Assembly: GCA_963747425.1 (NCBI GenBank)
Contig: CAVVFJ010000018.1
Coordinates: 1-64,000 of the forward strand
Source: DASUPK01 sp963747425
GTDB lineage: Bacteria > Actinomycetota > Thermoleophilia > Solirubrobacterales > 70-9
Length of the DNA: 64,000 bases
Direction: 5' to 3'
Part shown: one piece after another, positions 52,780 through 60,668 of the stretch
Layout of the letters: each line of letters opens with the position of its first letter
Position numbering within the stretch: the first letter of the stretch is position 1
Made by a program: the position numbers and the translations under genes
The notes under the pieces: generated by a model
What the model was told of the DNA's origin: nothing
Databases searched by the model: none
What the model saw: the letters and a program-made list of their open reading frames with translations, nothing else

Positions 52780-53529
52780 TCAGTCCACCGCCGACGAGGT
52801 GCCTCGGTGGCGCCGCCAGGTCTCGGTGATCCAGCCGAGCGCCGGATGGTCCCGGAACGGCTCGAGGAACTCCCAGCGGGGCGGGTCCGGGAGCTCGTAC
52901 TGGTACTCCCGCGGCCAGACGAGCGGATAGAGCAGCGCTGCCGCGGTCAGGTCCGCGACGGTGAATCCGTCGCCGACCAGGTGGTCCCCGCCGGCGCGCT
53001 CGGCCTCGATCCGGTCGAGGGCCTCGACGATGGTCATGCGGCTCCGCTTGACGGCCTCCTCATCGAACGCGTAGCGCGAGCTCATGTAGCGCCAGACGCC
53101 GGGGAACGCGACCCGGAGGCCCGTCCGGCCGACGGCGCGCTTGACCCTCGGCTGGTCGGTCGTCATGAACTGGAGCGCGTAGTCGAGATGCTGGCGCGCC
53201 TCCCAGAAACCGACCCGCCTCATGTCGTGGCCGGCGTTCTCGTCGAAGTAGTCCTCCAGCTCCAGGGCCCTCCGGCGTTGATCGGCGTCGGCCGGGTAGA
53301 TGGCCGGCTCGGCCTGGCGCTCCTCGAGCGCGGCGATGATCGCCGTCGAGTCGACGATCCGCCTCCCGTCGAGATCCAGCACGGGGAGAGTCCCACGGCG
53401 GGCGAAGGACATCGCGCGAGGCCCTCCGGGCATGAGCGAGCGGCGGTGGTGCGGGATGCCCTTGAAGTCGAGCGCCCAGCGGGCCTTCTCGTTGTAGTTG
53501 GAGAAGCTGTACTGCCAGAGGACGGGCCG
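52780..53529 (-). CDS. Glutathione S-transferase family protein
   Basis: The 250-residue segment has the N-terminal thioredoxin-fold (PVLWQYSFSNYNEKARWALD, LPVLDLDGRRIVDSTAIIAAL with the cis-Pro and Asp-Ser of the GSH site) and the all-helical C-domain (LELEDYFDENAGHDMRRVGF, GFTVADLTAAALLYPLVW with the N-capping motif). No start codon is visible at the beginning; the sequence joins abruptly to an unrelated N-terminal fragment at about 53530. Possibly the start was lost by a deletion. Substrate unknown; actinobacterial members may use other thiols. Confidence 0.78.
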   Translation of the reverse strand, partial: RPVLWQYSFSNYNEKARWALDFKGIPHHRRSLMPGGPRAMSFARRGTLPVLDLDGRRIVDSTAIIAALEERQAEPAIYPADADQRRRALELEDYFDENAGHDMRRVGFWEARQHLDYALQFMTTDQPRVKRAVGRTGLRVAFPGVWRYMSSRYAFDEEAVKRSRMTIVEALDRIEAERAGGDHLVGDGFTVADLTAAALLYPLVWPREYQYELPDPPRWEFLEPFRDHPALGWITETWRRHRGTSSAVD

Positions 53530-53781
53530 CCGTCGGGCGCCTCGATCCGCACGGAGCCGGCATCGAAGACGCCGCTGGTTCCTTCTCGCGGATAGGGCTG
53601 GATCACGGCGCCCTGCGCGTCGGTGGTGACGCTGAGGCCGTAGTCGCGGAAGCTGGGATCCCTTCCCTTCAGCCGCATGAGAAGTCCGCCCGAGACGACG
53701 TGAGCCGAGATCCCCTTGACGCGACCGCCAGCGGCGCCGCCCGCCCGCCGCCTCGATGACCTCGTCGATCAGCAGCGTCAC
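53530..53781 (-). pseudogene. N-terminal fragment of a conserved hypothetical protein
   Basis: GTG 53781 overlaps the DAK-gene stop (GTGA) and starts TLLIDEVIEAAGG, then after a break VKGISAHVVSGGLLMRLKG, FRDYGLSVTTDAQGAVIQPYP, GVFDAGSVRIEAPDG. From memory this resembles the first third of an actinobacterial hypothetical protein of about 240 residues; the remainder is missing and a GST domain follows in a different frame. It is either a true deletion fusion or an assembly join. Confidence 0.5.
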
Positions 53782-55402
53782 TGCGCGGCCAGCAGCCACC
53801 AGTAGTGCGGCTGGCCCCCCTCGTGGAGGTCGAGCTCCACCCCTTCGGGGGTATCGCCCTCGAGGTCGCCGAGCGCGATCGGCGCCCCGTCACCGGCGAC
53901 GACGGTCAGGATCTCCGCGCCCTCGGCCAGGCGCGCCATCGTCTCCGACAGGGTCGACCCCGCACCGCCCCAGGCGACGATCTCGTCCTCGACGAAGCCG
54001 ACCGCGTCGCCGGTCACGAATCGGCCCTTGGCATCGTCTCGCGCGGCCGGGGCAACCGAGCCGGCGCGGATCCCCTCCAGGGAGGCCGCGAGCCGCTCGC
54101 CGTTCTCGTCGATCGAGGCCCTCGGATCGAGCTCGACCAGCGCGGCCAGGCCCGCCTGCTGCGACGTGCAGCCGACGACACGAGCCTCCTTGTCCGAGAG
54201 CTCGGCCGCCCGCTCGGCCGCCATCACCACGTTGGGGTTGTTTGGGAAGACCAGGACCTCCTCCGAGGGCACCTCGTGGATCGCCGCCAGCAGGTCGTAG
54301 ATCGACGGGTTGAACGTCTCCCCGCCGTCGACGACGAAGGCGCCGAGGCCCTCGTAGAGCTCCCGCATCCCGCCGCCCGCGACGACCGCGACGGCGGCGC
54401 AGCGGCCGGCCTGCAGCCGCGCGCTTCGCTCGGCGATCTGCTCGCGCATGTCCGCGACGTCGAGCTGCGAGACGCCGCCGGCCTGGTCGAAGAGCGCGAC
54501 AGCGGCCTCCGGCTCATCGGTGTGGACGTGGACCTTGAGGGTCGCCTCGTCGCCGACCACCAGGACGGAGTCCCCGAGCTCCTCGAGCATCGGCACGAAC
54601 GAGCGGCTCTCGAGGCCGGCGCCGGTGACGATGAAGTTGGTGCAGTAGCGATAGCGGCTGTCCTCGTGATGCGGGCGCGTGTCCATGGCCGGCGCGTAGT
54701 GGGGCACCTCGGGGAGGTCTCGATGCCGCCCCGCAGGCCCGCGACCACGCCGGCGAGGATCACCACCAGGCCGTGCGCGCCGGCGTCGACGACACCGGAC
54801 TCGCGCAGCACCTCGAGCTGCTCCGGCGTGCGGGCAACCGCCTGCTCGCCGTCGCGGACGGCGTCCTCGAGCAACTCGGCGAGCAGCGCGTCCTGCTCGG
54901 CCGGGGTGGCGTCGGGCGAGAGCCGGATCTCGTCCATGTGGGCAAGGCGCCGGGAGATCGAGTGGGCCATCTCGCGGAAGACCGTCAGCATCGTGCCCTC
55001 GGCCGGCTCGCGAACCGACTCGTACGCCGCGTCGGCGGCCCGGGCGAACGCGGCCGCGACCACGATCGGGTCGACCAGCTCTCCGGGGCGGCTGGCGAGC
55101 TCCTCGGCGGCCCCGCGGACGATCTGGCTGAGGATCACGCCCGAGTTCCCGCGGGCGCCCATCAGCGCGGCGCGCGCGAGCGCGTTGACCAGCTCGGTGC
55201 GGCCGATCTCGTCGACCATCTGGCCGTCGAGGCGGTCGAGCTCGTCGCTGACGGCGCGGAGGGTGAGCGCCATGTTGTCCCCGGTGTCGCCGTCTGCCAC
55301 CGGGAAGACGTTGAGGTCGTTGACCTCCTTGCGCCGCTCCTCGAGGTGGGCGGCGGCGGCGCTGACGACGCGGCGGAAGCGCTCTATGGAGGGGTCTGCC
55401 AT
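53778..55402 (-). CDS. DAK1/FakA-type kinase domain protein, frame broken
   Basis: This is a 541-residue protein (after adding one base near 54715) of the dihydroxyacetone-kinase-like DegV-partner family (FakA/YloV). The N-terminal DhaL domain has VNDLNVFPVADGDTGDNMALTL (Mg-ATP ligands), LMGARGNSGVILSQIVRGAAEEL and ESGVVDAGAHGLVVILAGVV. The C-terminal part has YRYCTNFIVTG, VVGDEATLKVHVHTDEPEAA and VLVFPNNPNVVMAAERAAEL. FakA phosphorylates fatty acids bound to FakB for membrane lipid synthesis. No FakB is nearby. It follows rpmB by 42 nt, the usual position. Confidence 0.9.
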
Positions 55403-55444
55403 GCGGGGACTTACCGGGAGCCTAACCCCCGTTCACGGCCTAGG

Positions 55445-55639
55445 TCAGGCGGCCTTGGTCACCTTGTTCGACTTCAGGCAGCGGGCGCAGACGTAGACTC
55501 GCGCCGTCCCGCCCCCCGGCTCCTGGATGCGGACCTTCTGGAGGTTGGGGTTGAAGCGCCGCCGAGTCGCGACCATCGAGTGGCTCCGCGAGTTGCCGAA
55601 CGCGGGGCGCTTGCCGCAGCTGTGACAGACCTTGGCCAT
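55445..55639 (-). CDS. rpmB: Ribosomal protein L28
   Basis: The 64-residue bL28 starts MAKVCHSCGKRPAFGNSRSHS and continues ATRRRFNPNLQKVRI and YVCARCLKSNKV. Two CxxC pairs make it the zinc-containing form. ATG 55639 is correct for the family; longer in-frame readings upstream are unrelated. It precedes the DAK-type gene, the usual rpmB-DAK-recG order that is here broken after DAK. Confidence 0.95.
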   Translation of the reverse strand: MAKVCHSCGKRPAFGNSRSHSMVATRRRFNPNLQKVRIQEPGGGTARVYVCARCLKSNKVTKAA

Positions 55640-55780
55640 GGGCGGGGCATGGTAGCGGCCAGTGATACGCAGGGACACGGCCCGCATTGGAGAAACGATC
55701 AAGTTCTGCACGCGATCTGTCGACCAATACTTGGTAGGGAGAGATCCTTGCGGCCGCGAACGACGCTCTCGACGGATTAG

Positions 55781-56929
55781 ATGACCATCCGGCACAGGAC
55801 GCCATTCGGATCGCAGGCACCCCTCGGGGCGGAATCCGACACCCTCGATGCCTCGATAGCCGACCTGCTGGGCGACATGATCAGCTCCCACGCGCCCGAC
55901 GGGACGTACAAGTACGCCTCTTCGGCCGCCCGGGAGCTTCTCGGCTACGAGCCCTCCGAGCTCATCGGAACCTGGGCGTACGACTACTTTCACCCGGACG
56001 ACGTCAGCAAGATCTCGCTCGCCCATCAGAGCACCCTCGCGGGCGCGCCCTACACCGTCGCCTACCGGATGCGACGCAAGAGCGGCGAGTGGCTCTGGGT
56101 CGAGACGACCACCCGCGTGATCCTCGATGACGACAGGGTGCCCGTGGAGATCCTCTGCTCGACTCGAGCGATCGAGAGCCGGCAGACGGTCGAGCAGCTC
56201 ACCAGCGAGGAGCACACTCAATGGCTCGAGCGAATCCGCGAGGTCCTGCGCGACGAGTCGATCGACACCGTCTTCCAGCCCGTGCTGGAGCTCGAGAGCG
56301 GCCGGCCGATCGCGGTGGAGGCGCTGTCGCGCTTTCCGGGCGATCCGTCTCTCACTCCGGACCGCTGGTTCGGCGAGGCCTGGGAGGTCGGGCTCGGGGT
56401 TCCCCTCGAGCTTCTCGCCGTTCGCCGGGCGGCGCGTGCGCTCGGCCGGCTGCCGGACGGCGTCGCCCTCAGCCTCAACGCCTCACCCCCGACGGTCTCC
56501 TCGGAGGCGTTCCTGCCCGCCGTCGGATCCGCTGAGCGGATCACCGTCGAGCTCACCGAGCATCTGCAGATCCAGGATTACCGGGGCTTCGCGTCCGCCC
56601 TCCGGCCGATGCGCCAGGCCGGCGGCCAGGTCGCAATCGACGACTTCGGCGCCGGCTACGCGAGCCTCAGGCACATCCTGAGGCTGCGGCCCGAGTGGAT
56701 CAAGCTCGACATCAGCCTCACCGAGCGGATCGACGAGAACCCAATGGCCCACGCGATGGCGGGTGCGCTCGCGTCCTTCGCCAAGGATGTCGGCCTGCAG
56801 GTGGTCGCCGAGGGCATCGAGACCGAGGAGGAGCTCGAGGCGCTCACCGACGTCGGCTTCCGCTACGGGCAGGGCTTCTACTTCGGGGTTCCAGCGCCGC
56901 TCGACGAGACGCTGGCGCAGCTCAGCTGA
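55781..56929 (+). CDS. PAS-EAL cyclic-di-GMP phosphodiesterase
   Basis: The 382-residue protein has an N-terminal PAS domain (about 25-130, YKYASSAARELLGYEPSELIG, DYFHPDDVSKI, TVAYRMRRKSGEWLWVETTT) and an EAL domain (about 150-380). EAL catalytic residues appear intact: VEALSRF (EAL), SLNAS (Asn), ITVELTEHL (Glu), IDDFGAGYASL (DDFG), WIKLDISL (Lys), VAEGIETEEE and RYGQGFYFG (Gln). It should hydrolyse c-di-GMP to pGpG under control of a small-molecule or redox signal sensed by PAS. It has no membrane helix. It is divergent to rpmB and converges on ribH with an 8-nt overlap. Confidence 0.92.
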   Translation: MTIRHRTPFGSQAPLGAESDTLDASIADLLGDMISSHAPDGTYKYASSAARELLGYEPSELIGTWAYDYFHPDDVSKISLAHQSTLAGAPYTVAYRMRRKSGEWLWVETTTRVILDDDRVPVEILCSTRAIESRQTVEQLTSEEHTQWLERIREVLRDESIDTVFQPVLELESGRPIAVEALSRFPGDPSLTPDRWFGEAWEVGLGVPLELLAVRRAARALGRLPDGVALSLNASPPTVSSEAFLPAVGSAERITVELTEHLQIQDYRGFASALRPMRQAGGQVAIDDFGAGYASLRHILRLRPEWIKLDISLTERIDENPMAHAMAGALASFAKDVGLQVVAEGIETEEELEALTDVGFRYGQGFYFGVPAPLDETLAQLS

Positions 56930-57410
56930 GCTCGGACCGAAGCAGTGACATGCGCATCGCGACGATGGCGGCACCCCTGCCCTGGTCCCGCTTGTCGCCG
57001 CCAGACCGGGCAAGCGCCTGGTCCATGTTCTCGGCGGTGATCACACCGAAGGCGCACGGGATGCCGGTCTCGAGCTGGACACGCTGAGTGCCCGAGGCGA
57101 CCTCGTTGCACACGTGGTCGTAGTGGCTCGTCTCGCCCCGGATGACGACGCCGAGGCAGGCGATACCCGCGAAGCGCCCGGACTCGGCGCAGAGCTTGGC
57201 GGCGAAGGGCAGCTCGAAGGCGCCGGGCACCCGATAGGTGTGGACCGAGGCCTCGCTCACCCCACCGAGCCTGAAGCCCTCGGCAGCGCCGTTCAGCAGC
57301 CGCTCCGCGATGTCCTCGTAGAAGGTCGCGACGCAGACCGCGAACTCGCTGCGCGAGAGCGCCTCGCGCTCTTCGTCGGTGAAGCGCTCGTACGAGCTCT
57401 CGTCAGTCAC
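56922..57410 (-). CDS. ribH: 6,7-dimethyl-8-ribityllumazine synthase
   Basis: RibH condenses the pyrimidine from RibD with the butanone phosphate from RibB. The 162-residue protein has FAVCVATFYEDIAERLLNGA, VPGAFELPFAAK, LGVVIRGETSHYDHVCNEVASG and PCAFGVITAENMDQALAR. GTG 57410 overlaps the end of ribBA by 8 nt; longer readings are inside ribBA. It is the last gene of the rib operon. Confidence 0.95.
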   Translation of the reverse strand: MTDESSYERFTDEEREALSRSEFAVCVATFYEDIAERLLNGAAEGFRLGGVSEASVHTYRVPGAFELPFAAKLCAESGRFAGIACLGVVIRGETSHYDHVCNEVASGTQRVQLETGIPCAFGVITAENMDQALARSGGDKRDQGRGAAIVAMRMSLLRSELS

Positions 57411-58749
57411 CGGGCGGGTAGTCCCCTGACGCGGCTTCCCGGCGGTTCTCCTCGTCCTTGCGGTGCTCCTCGTAGAGCAGCTGCTCGTCGAGCGGCAGGC
57501 CCTGGTGGTGGAGCGCATGGCCCATCTTGTCGCGCTTGGCGTTCAGGTACGCCTCGTTGTGGGGGTTGGGCACCGACTGAATCGGCACCTGATCGGTGAC
57601 CGAGAGCCCGTAGCCCTCCAGGCCGAGGATCTTCTTCGGGTTGTTGGTGAGGATCCGGATGCTCGACAGCCCCAGGTCGACCAGGATCTGGGCACCGATC
57701 CCGTAGTCGCGCAGATCGGCGGGCAAACCGAGCTTGAGATTGGCATCGACCGTGTCGAGACCCTCCTCCTGGAGCTTGTAAGCGCGCAGCTTGTTGAGCA
57801 GCCCGATGCCGCGCCCCTCCTGGGAGAGGTAGAGCAGCACGCCCTTCCCCTCCTGCTCGATCGTCGCCAGGGCCGCCTCCAGCTGCTCGCCGCAGTCGCA
57901 GCGCAGCGAGTGGAACACGTCGCCGGTGAGGCACTCTGAGTGGACCCGGACGAGCACGTCCTCGGACCCGGCCACCTCCCCCTTGACCATCGCGACATGG
58001 TGCTTGTCGTCGATCAGCGAGCGGTAGCCGACGGCGCTGAACTCGCCGAACTTCGTCGGGAGCTTCGTGGAGACGATCCGCTCGACGAGCTTCTCGGTGC
58101 GGCGGCGGTAGGCGATCAGGTCCGCGACCGTGACCATCTTCAGGTCGTGCTTCTCGCAGTAGTCCGCGAGGTCGGGGACGCGTGCCATCGTGCCGTCCTC
58201 GTTCATCACCTCGCAGATCACCCCTGCCGGAATCAGGCCGGCAAGCCGGGCGAGATCGACCGCCGCCTCGGTCTGGCCGGTGCGCTCCAGGACGCCGCCG
58301 TCCTTGGCCTTCAGCGGGAAGACGTGACCGGGCTGAACGAGGTCCTCGGGCTGCGAGTGGGGATCGATCGCCACCTGGACGGTGCGAGCCCGGTCGGCTG
58401 CGGAGATGCCGGTGGTGACGCCCTCCCGAGCCTCGACCGACACGGTGAAGGCCGTCTGGAACGGCGCCTCGTTCTTGGCTGCCATCAGGTTGAGCCCGAG
58501 CTCGTTGCAGCGCTCGTCGGTGAGCGCCAGGCAGATCAGGCCCCTGCCGTGGGTCGCCATGAAGTTGATCGCCTCGGGGGTCGCGAACTGCGCGGCGAGG
58601 GTCAAATCGCCCTCGTTCTCGCGGTTCTCGTCGTCGCAGACCACGACCATCCGGCCGCGCCGGATGTCCTCGATCGCCTCCTCGATGCTGGCGAAGGGCG
58701 AGTCACTTCTCGTCTCGGTCAGCTTGGGCTCCTCGGTCTGCTTGGACAT
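57403..58749 (-). CDS. ribBA: Bifunctional DHBP synthase / GTP cyclohydrolase II
   Basis: This is a 448-residue fusion. The N-terminal RibB domain (about 15-225) has VVCDDENRENEGDLTLAA, MATHGRGLICLALT and HVFPLKAKDGGVLERTGQTEAAVDL. The C-terminal RibA domain has VRVHSECLTGDVFHSLRCDCGEQL (zinc Cys), YLSQEGRGIGLLNKLRAY and ILVDLGLSSIRILTNNPKK. It makes both precursors for lumazine. Its SD (GGAGGAG, 10 nt before ATG) lies immediately after a strong hairpin formed by the ribE 3' end. Confidence 0.96.
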   Translation of the reverse strand: MSKQTEEPKLTETRSDSPFASIEEAIEDIRRGRMVVVCDDENRENEGDLTLAAQFATPEAINFMATHGRGLICLALTDERCNELGLNLMAAKNEAPFQTAFTVSVEAREGVTTGISAADRARTVQVAIDPHSQPEDLVQPGHVFPLKAKDGGVLERTGQTEAAVDLARLAGLIPAGVICEVMNEDGTMARVPDLADYCEKHDLKMVTVADLIAYRRRTEKLVERIVSTKLPTKFGEFSAVGYRSLIDDKHHVAMVKGEVAGSEDVLVRVHSECLTGDVFHSLRCDCGEQLEAALATIEQEGKGVLLYLSQEGRGIGLLNKLRAYKLQEEGLDTVDANLKLGLPADLRDYGIGAQILVDLGLSSIRILTNNPKKILGLEGYGLSVTDQVPIQSVPNPHNEAYLNAKRDKMGHALHHQGLPLDEQLLYEEHRKDEENRREAASGDYPPGD

Positions 58750-58751
58750 TG

Positions 58752-59408
58752 CTAGCTCTCCTCCAAGGGCGCTCCGCGAGGAGCGCCCGTTTGATCAGGA
58801 ATGGTTAAGGGTGACACGCCGGCGTCGGGATCAAGCTGGCGGCGGACATAGCGGGCGAGGACATCGCATTCGACGTTGACCCGATCGCCGGGCTCGAGAT
58901 CCCCGAGAGTCGTCCGCTCGAGCGTCTCGGGAATCAGCGAGACCTCGAGCTCGGAGCCGTCGAGGCCGGCGATGGTCAGGCTGACCCCCTCGATCGCGAT
59001 CGAGCCTCTCTCGACGACGTAGGGCAGCAGCTCCTCCGGCAGCTCGAGACGAAGGCGCTTGGCGAAGCCGTCCGCCGAGACTTCCGCGACCGTGGCGGTT
59101 CCGTCAACGTGGCCCTGGACCACGTGGCCGCCGAGTCGATCGGTGGCCAGGAGGGCCAGCTCGAGGTTCACCGGCGAGGAAGCATCGAGCTCGCCCAGCG
59201 TCGTCAGCGAAAGCGTCTGGTGCATGACGTCGGCCTCGAAGCCGCCGTCGCCCACGGAGGTGGCAGTCAGGCACGCACCGTTGACCGCCACCGAATCGCC
59301 CGGCGCGAGCTCCGAGGCGAGCTCCGCGCGTATCCGCAGGCGCGCCCCGTCGTCGGAGCTCTCGACGGCCTCGACGCGACCCATCTCCCTGACGATCCCG
59401 GTGAACAT
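58752..59408 (-). CDS. ribE: Riboflavin synthase alpha chain
   Basis: Riboflavin synthase dismutates two lumazines to riboflavin. The 218-residue protein has the duplicated lumazine-binding repeat: MFTGIVREMGRVEAV, NGACLTAT and HVVQGHVDGTATV in the first half; IAIEGVSLTIAGLDG, SLIPETLERTTLG and VNVECDVLARYVRR in the second. A tail of about 20 residues follows, encoded by DNA that can form a hairpin in front of ribBA. It lies 7 nt after ribD and 2 nt before ribBA. Confidence 0.95.
   Translation of the reverse strand: MFTGIVREMGRVEAVESSDDGARLRIRAELASELAPGDSVAVNGACLTATSVGDGGFEADVMHQTLSLTTLGELDASSPVNLELALLATDRLGGHVVQGHVDGTATVAEVSADGFAKRLRLELPEELLPYVVERGSIAIEGVSLTIAGLDGSELEVSLIPETLERTTLGDLEPGDRVNVECDVLARYVRRQLDPDAGVSPLTIPDQTGAPRGAPLEES
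58767..58788 (-). promoter_or_regulatory. Hairpin in front of the ribBA ribosome site
   Basis: On the minus strand GGGCGCTCC (58788-58780) and GGAGCGCCC (58775-58767) form a perfect 9-bp stem with loop TCGC. It ends 17 nt before the ribBA ATG, next to the SD GGAGGAG, and lies inside the last codons of ribE. No T-run follows. It could tune translation or stability of ribBA mRNA. Confidence 0.5.
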
Positions 59409-59415
59409 CAGTCCC

Positions 59416-60547
59416 TCACCATTCGCGGAGCCTTGCTCGAACGAGCATGTCCTCGCCCACCTGCTCGAACTCCGTGGCCAGCGGGCGAACGCCGTCGGCG
59501 ATGCGGATCGCGCCCTCGCCCTCGAGCACTGCTCGCGCCTCGGCGGCGCCGACCAGCACCGGTGCGATGAAAAGTCGCAGCTCGTCGATCTCCCCCGCGT
59601 CGAACAGGGCGCCGGCGAAGGTCGGGCCGCCCTCCACCAGCAGGTCCTGGATGTCCCGCCGTCCGAGCTCCCCTAGCCCCGTCTCCAGGCGGTCCCGGTC
59701 GGTGCGCCCCGGAGCCACGATCACCTCGGCCCCGGCGCGCTCCAGCGCGTCGCGCTTGGACGACGGGGCCTCGGGGGCGCAGATCACGATCAGGGCGGCC
59801 TCGTCGATCGAGGCGACCAGCGCGGATTCGACCGGGAGCCTGGCGCCGGAGTCGAAGACGACGCGCGCGGGTTGGCTCGCAGCGCCCTCGATCCGGGCGG
59901 TCAGCAGCGGGTCGTCGGCGATCGCGGTGCCGATTCCGATCGCGACGGCGTCACACTCGGCGCGCCAGCGGTGCACGAGCTCGCGACTCTCGACGCTGGA
60001 GATCCAGCGCGAGTCTCCGGTCGGCGACGCGACGCGGCCGTCCAGGGACATCGCCGCCTTGTAGGTGACGAGTGGGCGGCCGATGCGGGCGCGCTTGCGA
60101 AAGGCCTGGTTGAGCAGCCGCGCGGCGCTCGCCTCGGGCCCGCCGGCGAGCTCGACCTCGACACCGCCGTCGCGGAGCATGCCGGGGCCGCGGCCCGACG
60201 CCTTGTCCGTTGGATCCTCGGACGCGTAGACGACGCGGGAGATCCCAGCCTCCAGGATCGCCTCGGTGCAGGATGGCTGACGGCCCTCGTGGGCGCAGGG
60301 CTCGAGGCGTGACGTAGACAGCCGAGCCGGCGGGGTCGGACCCCCGGGCGCGGCAATCCTCGATCGCGGCACGCTCGGCGTGCAGGCCCCCGAGCTCGGC
60401 ATGAAAGCCCTCGCCGATCACCTCACCGTCGCGAACCAGCACGGCTCCGACCAGCGGATTCGGGCTGACGCTCCCGCGACCCCCTTCCGCGAGCTCGAGA
60501 GCCCGGCGCAGGTAGGACGATTCCTGTTCGGTGCTGACCGCGGCGAT
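59416..60547 (-). CDS. ribD: Riboflavin biosynthesis deaminase/reductase RibD, frame broken
   Basis: RibD deaminates and reduces the pyrimidine intermediate. The N-terminal deaminase has SVSPNPLVGAVLVRDGE, GLHAERAAIEDC (HAE zinc motif) and VTLEPCAHEGRQPSCTEAI; the reductase has TYKAAMSLDGRVAS, DSRWISS, IGIGTAIADDPLLTAR and LLVEGGPTFAGAL. An extra base near 60306 breaks the frame before EPCAHEG. Corrected length is about 376 residues. The apparent start is odd: a perfect SD AAAGGAGG (60560-60553) lies 5 nt before ATC at 60547, not ATG. This is either a rare start or a one-base error. It is the first gene of the operon. Confidence 0.92.
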
Positions 60548-60579
60548 GCTCGCCTCCTTTCGGGTCGAGCTCGACTGAT

Positions 60580-60593
60580 TGACTGGTCAGTCA
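60580..60593. promoter_or_regulatory. Operator-like inverted repeat, TGACTG-GT-CAGTCA
   Basis: Perfect 6-bp arms with a 2-nt centre lie between divergent ribD and the flippase gene, 33 nt upstream of the ribD start region. The TGACTGGTCAGTCA type resembles TetR-family operators. The regulator is not in the window. No FMN riboswitch signature was seen in the 120-nt gap. Confidence 0.5.
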
Positions 60594-60613
60594 GCCAGTG
60601 ATTGTAGACGCGA

Positions 60614-60645
60614 GGGTGTTCCGAGGCGAAGCCGAGGAACAACCC
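60614..60645 (-). repeat. Intergenic hairpin repeat, copy 2
   Basis: Read on the minus strand this 32-nt palindrome has GGGT/ACCC outer arms, a bulged T, inner arms GTTCC/GGAAC, symmetric TC/TC, then GGC-TTC-GCC. The core CTCGGCTTCGCCT and the bulge are shared with the copy at 30358-30390, while the inner arm differs by compensating changes. It lies in the ribD/flippase gap, 24 nt before the flippase start. Confidence 0.7.
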
Positions 60646-60668
60646 GTTCGACGTAGTCTTGCGCGTCG

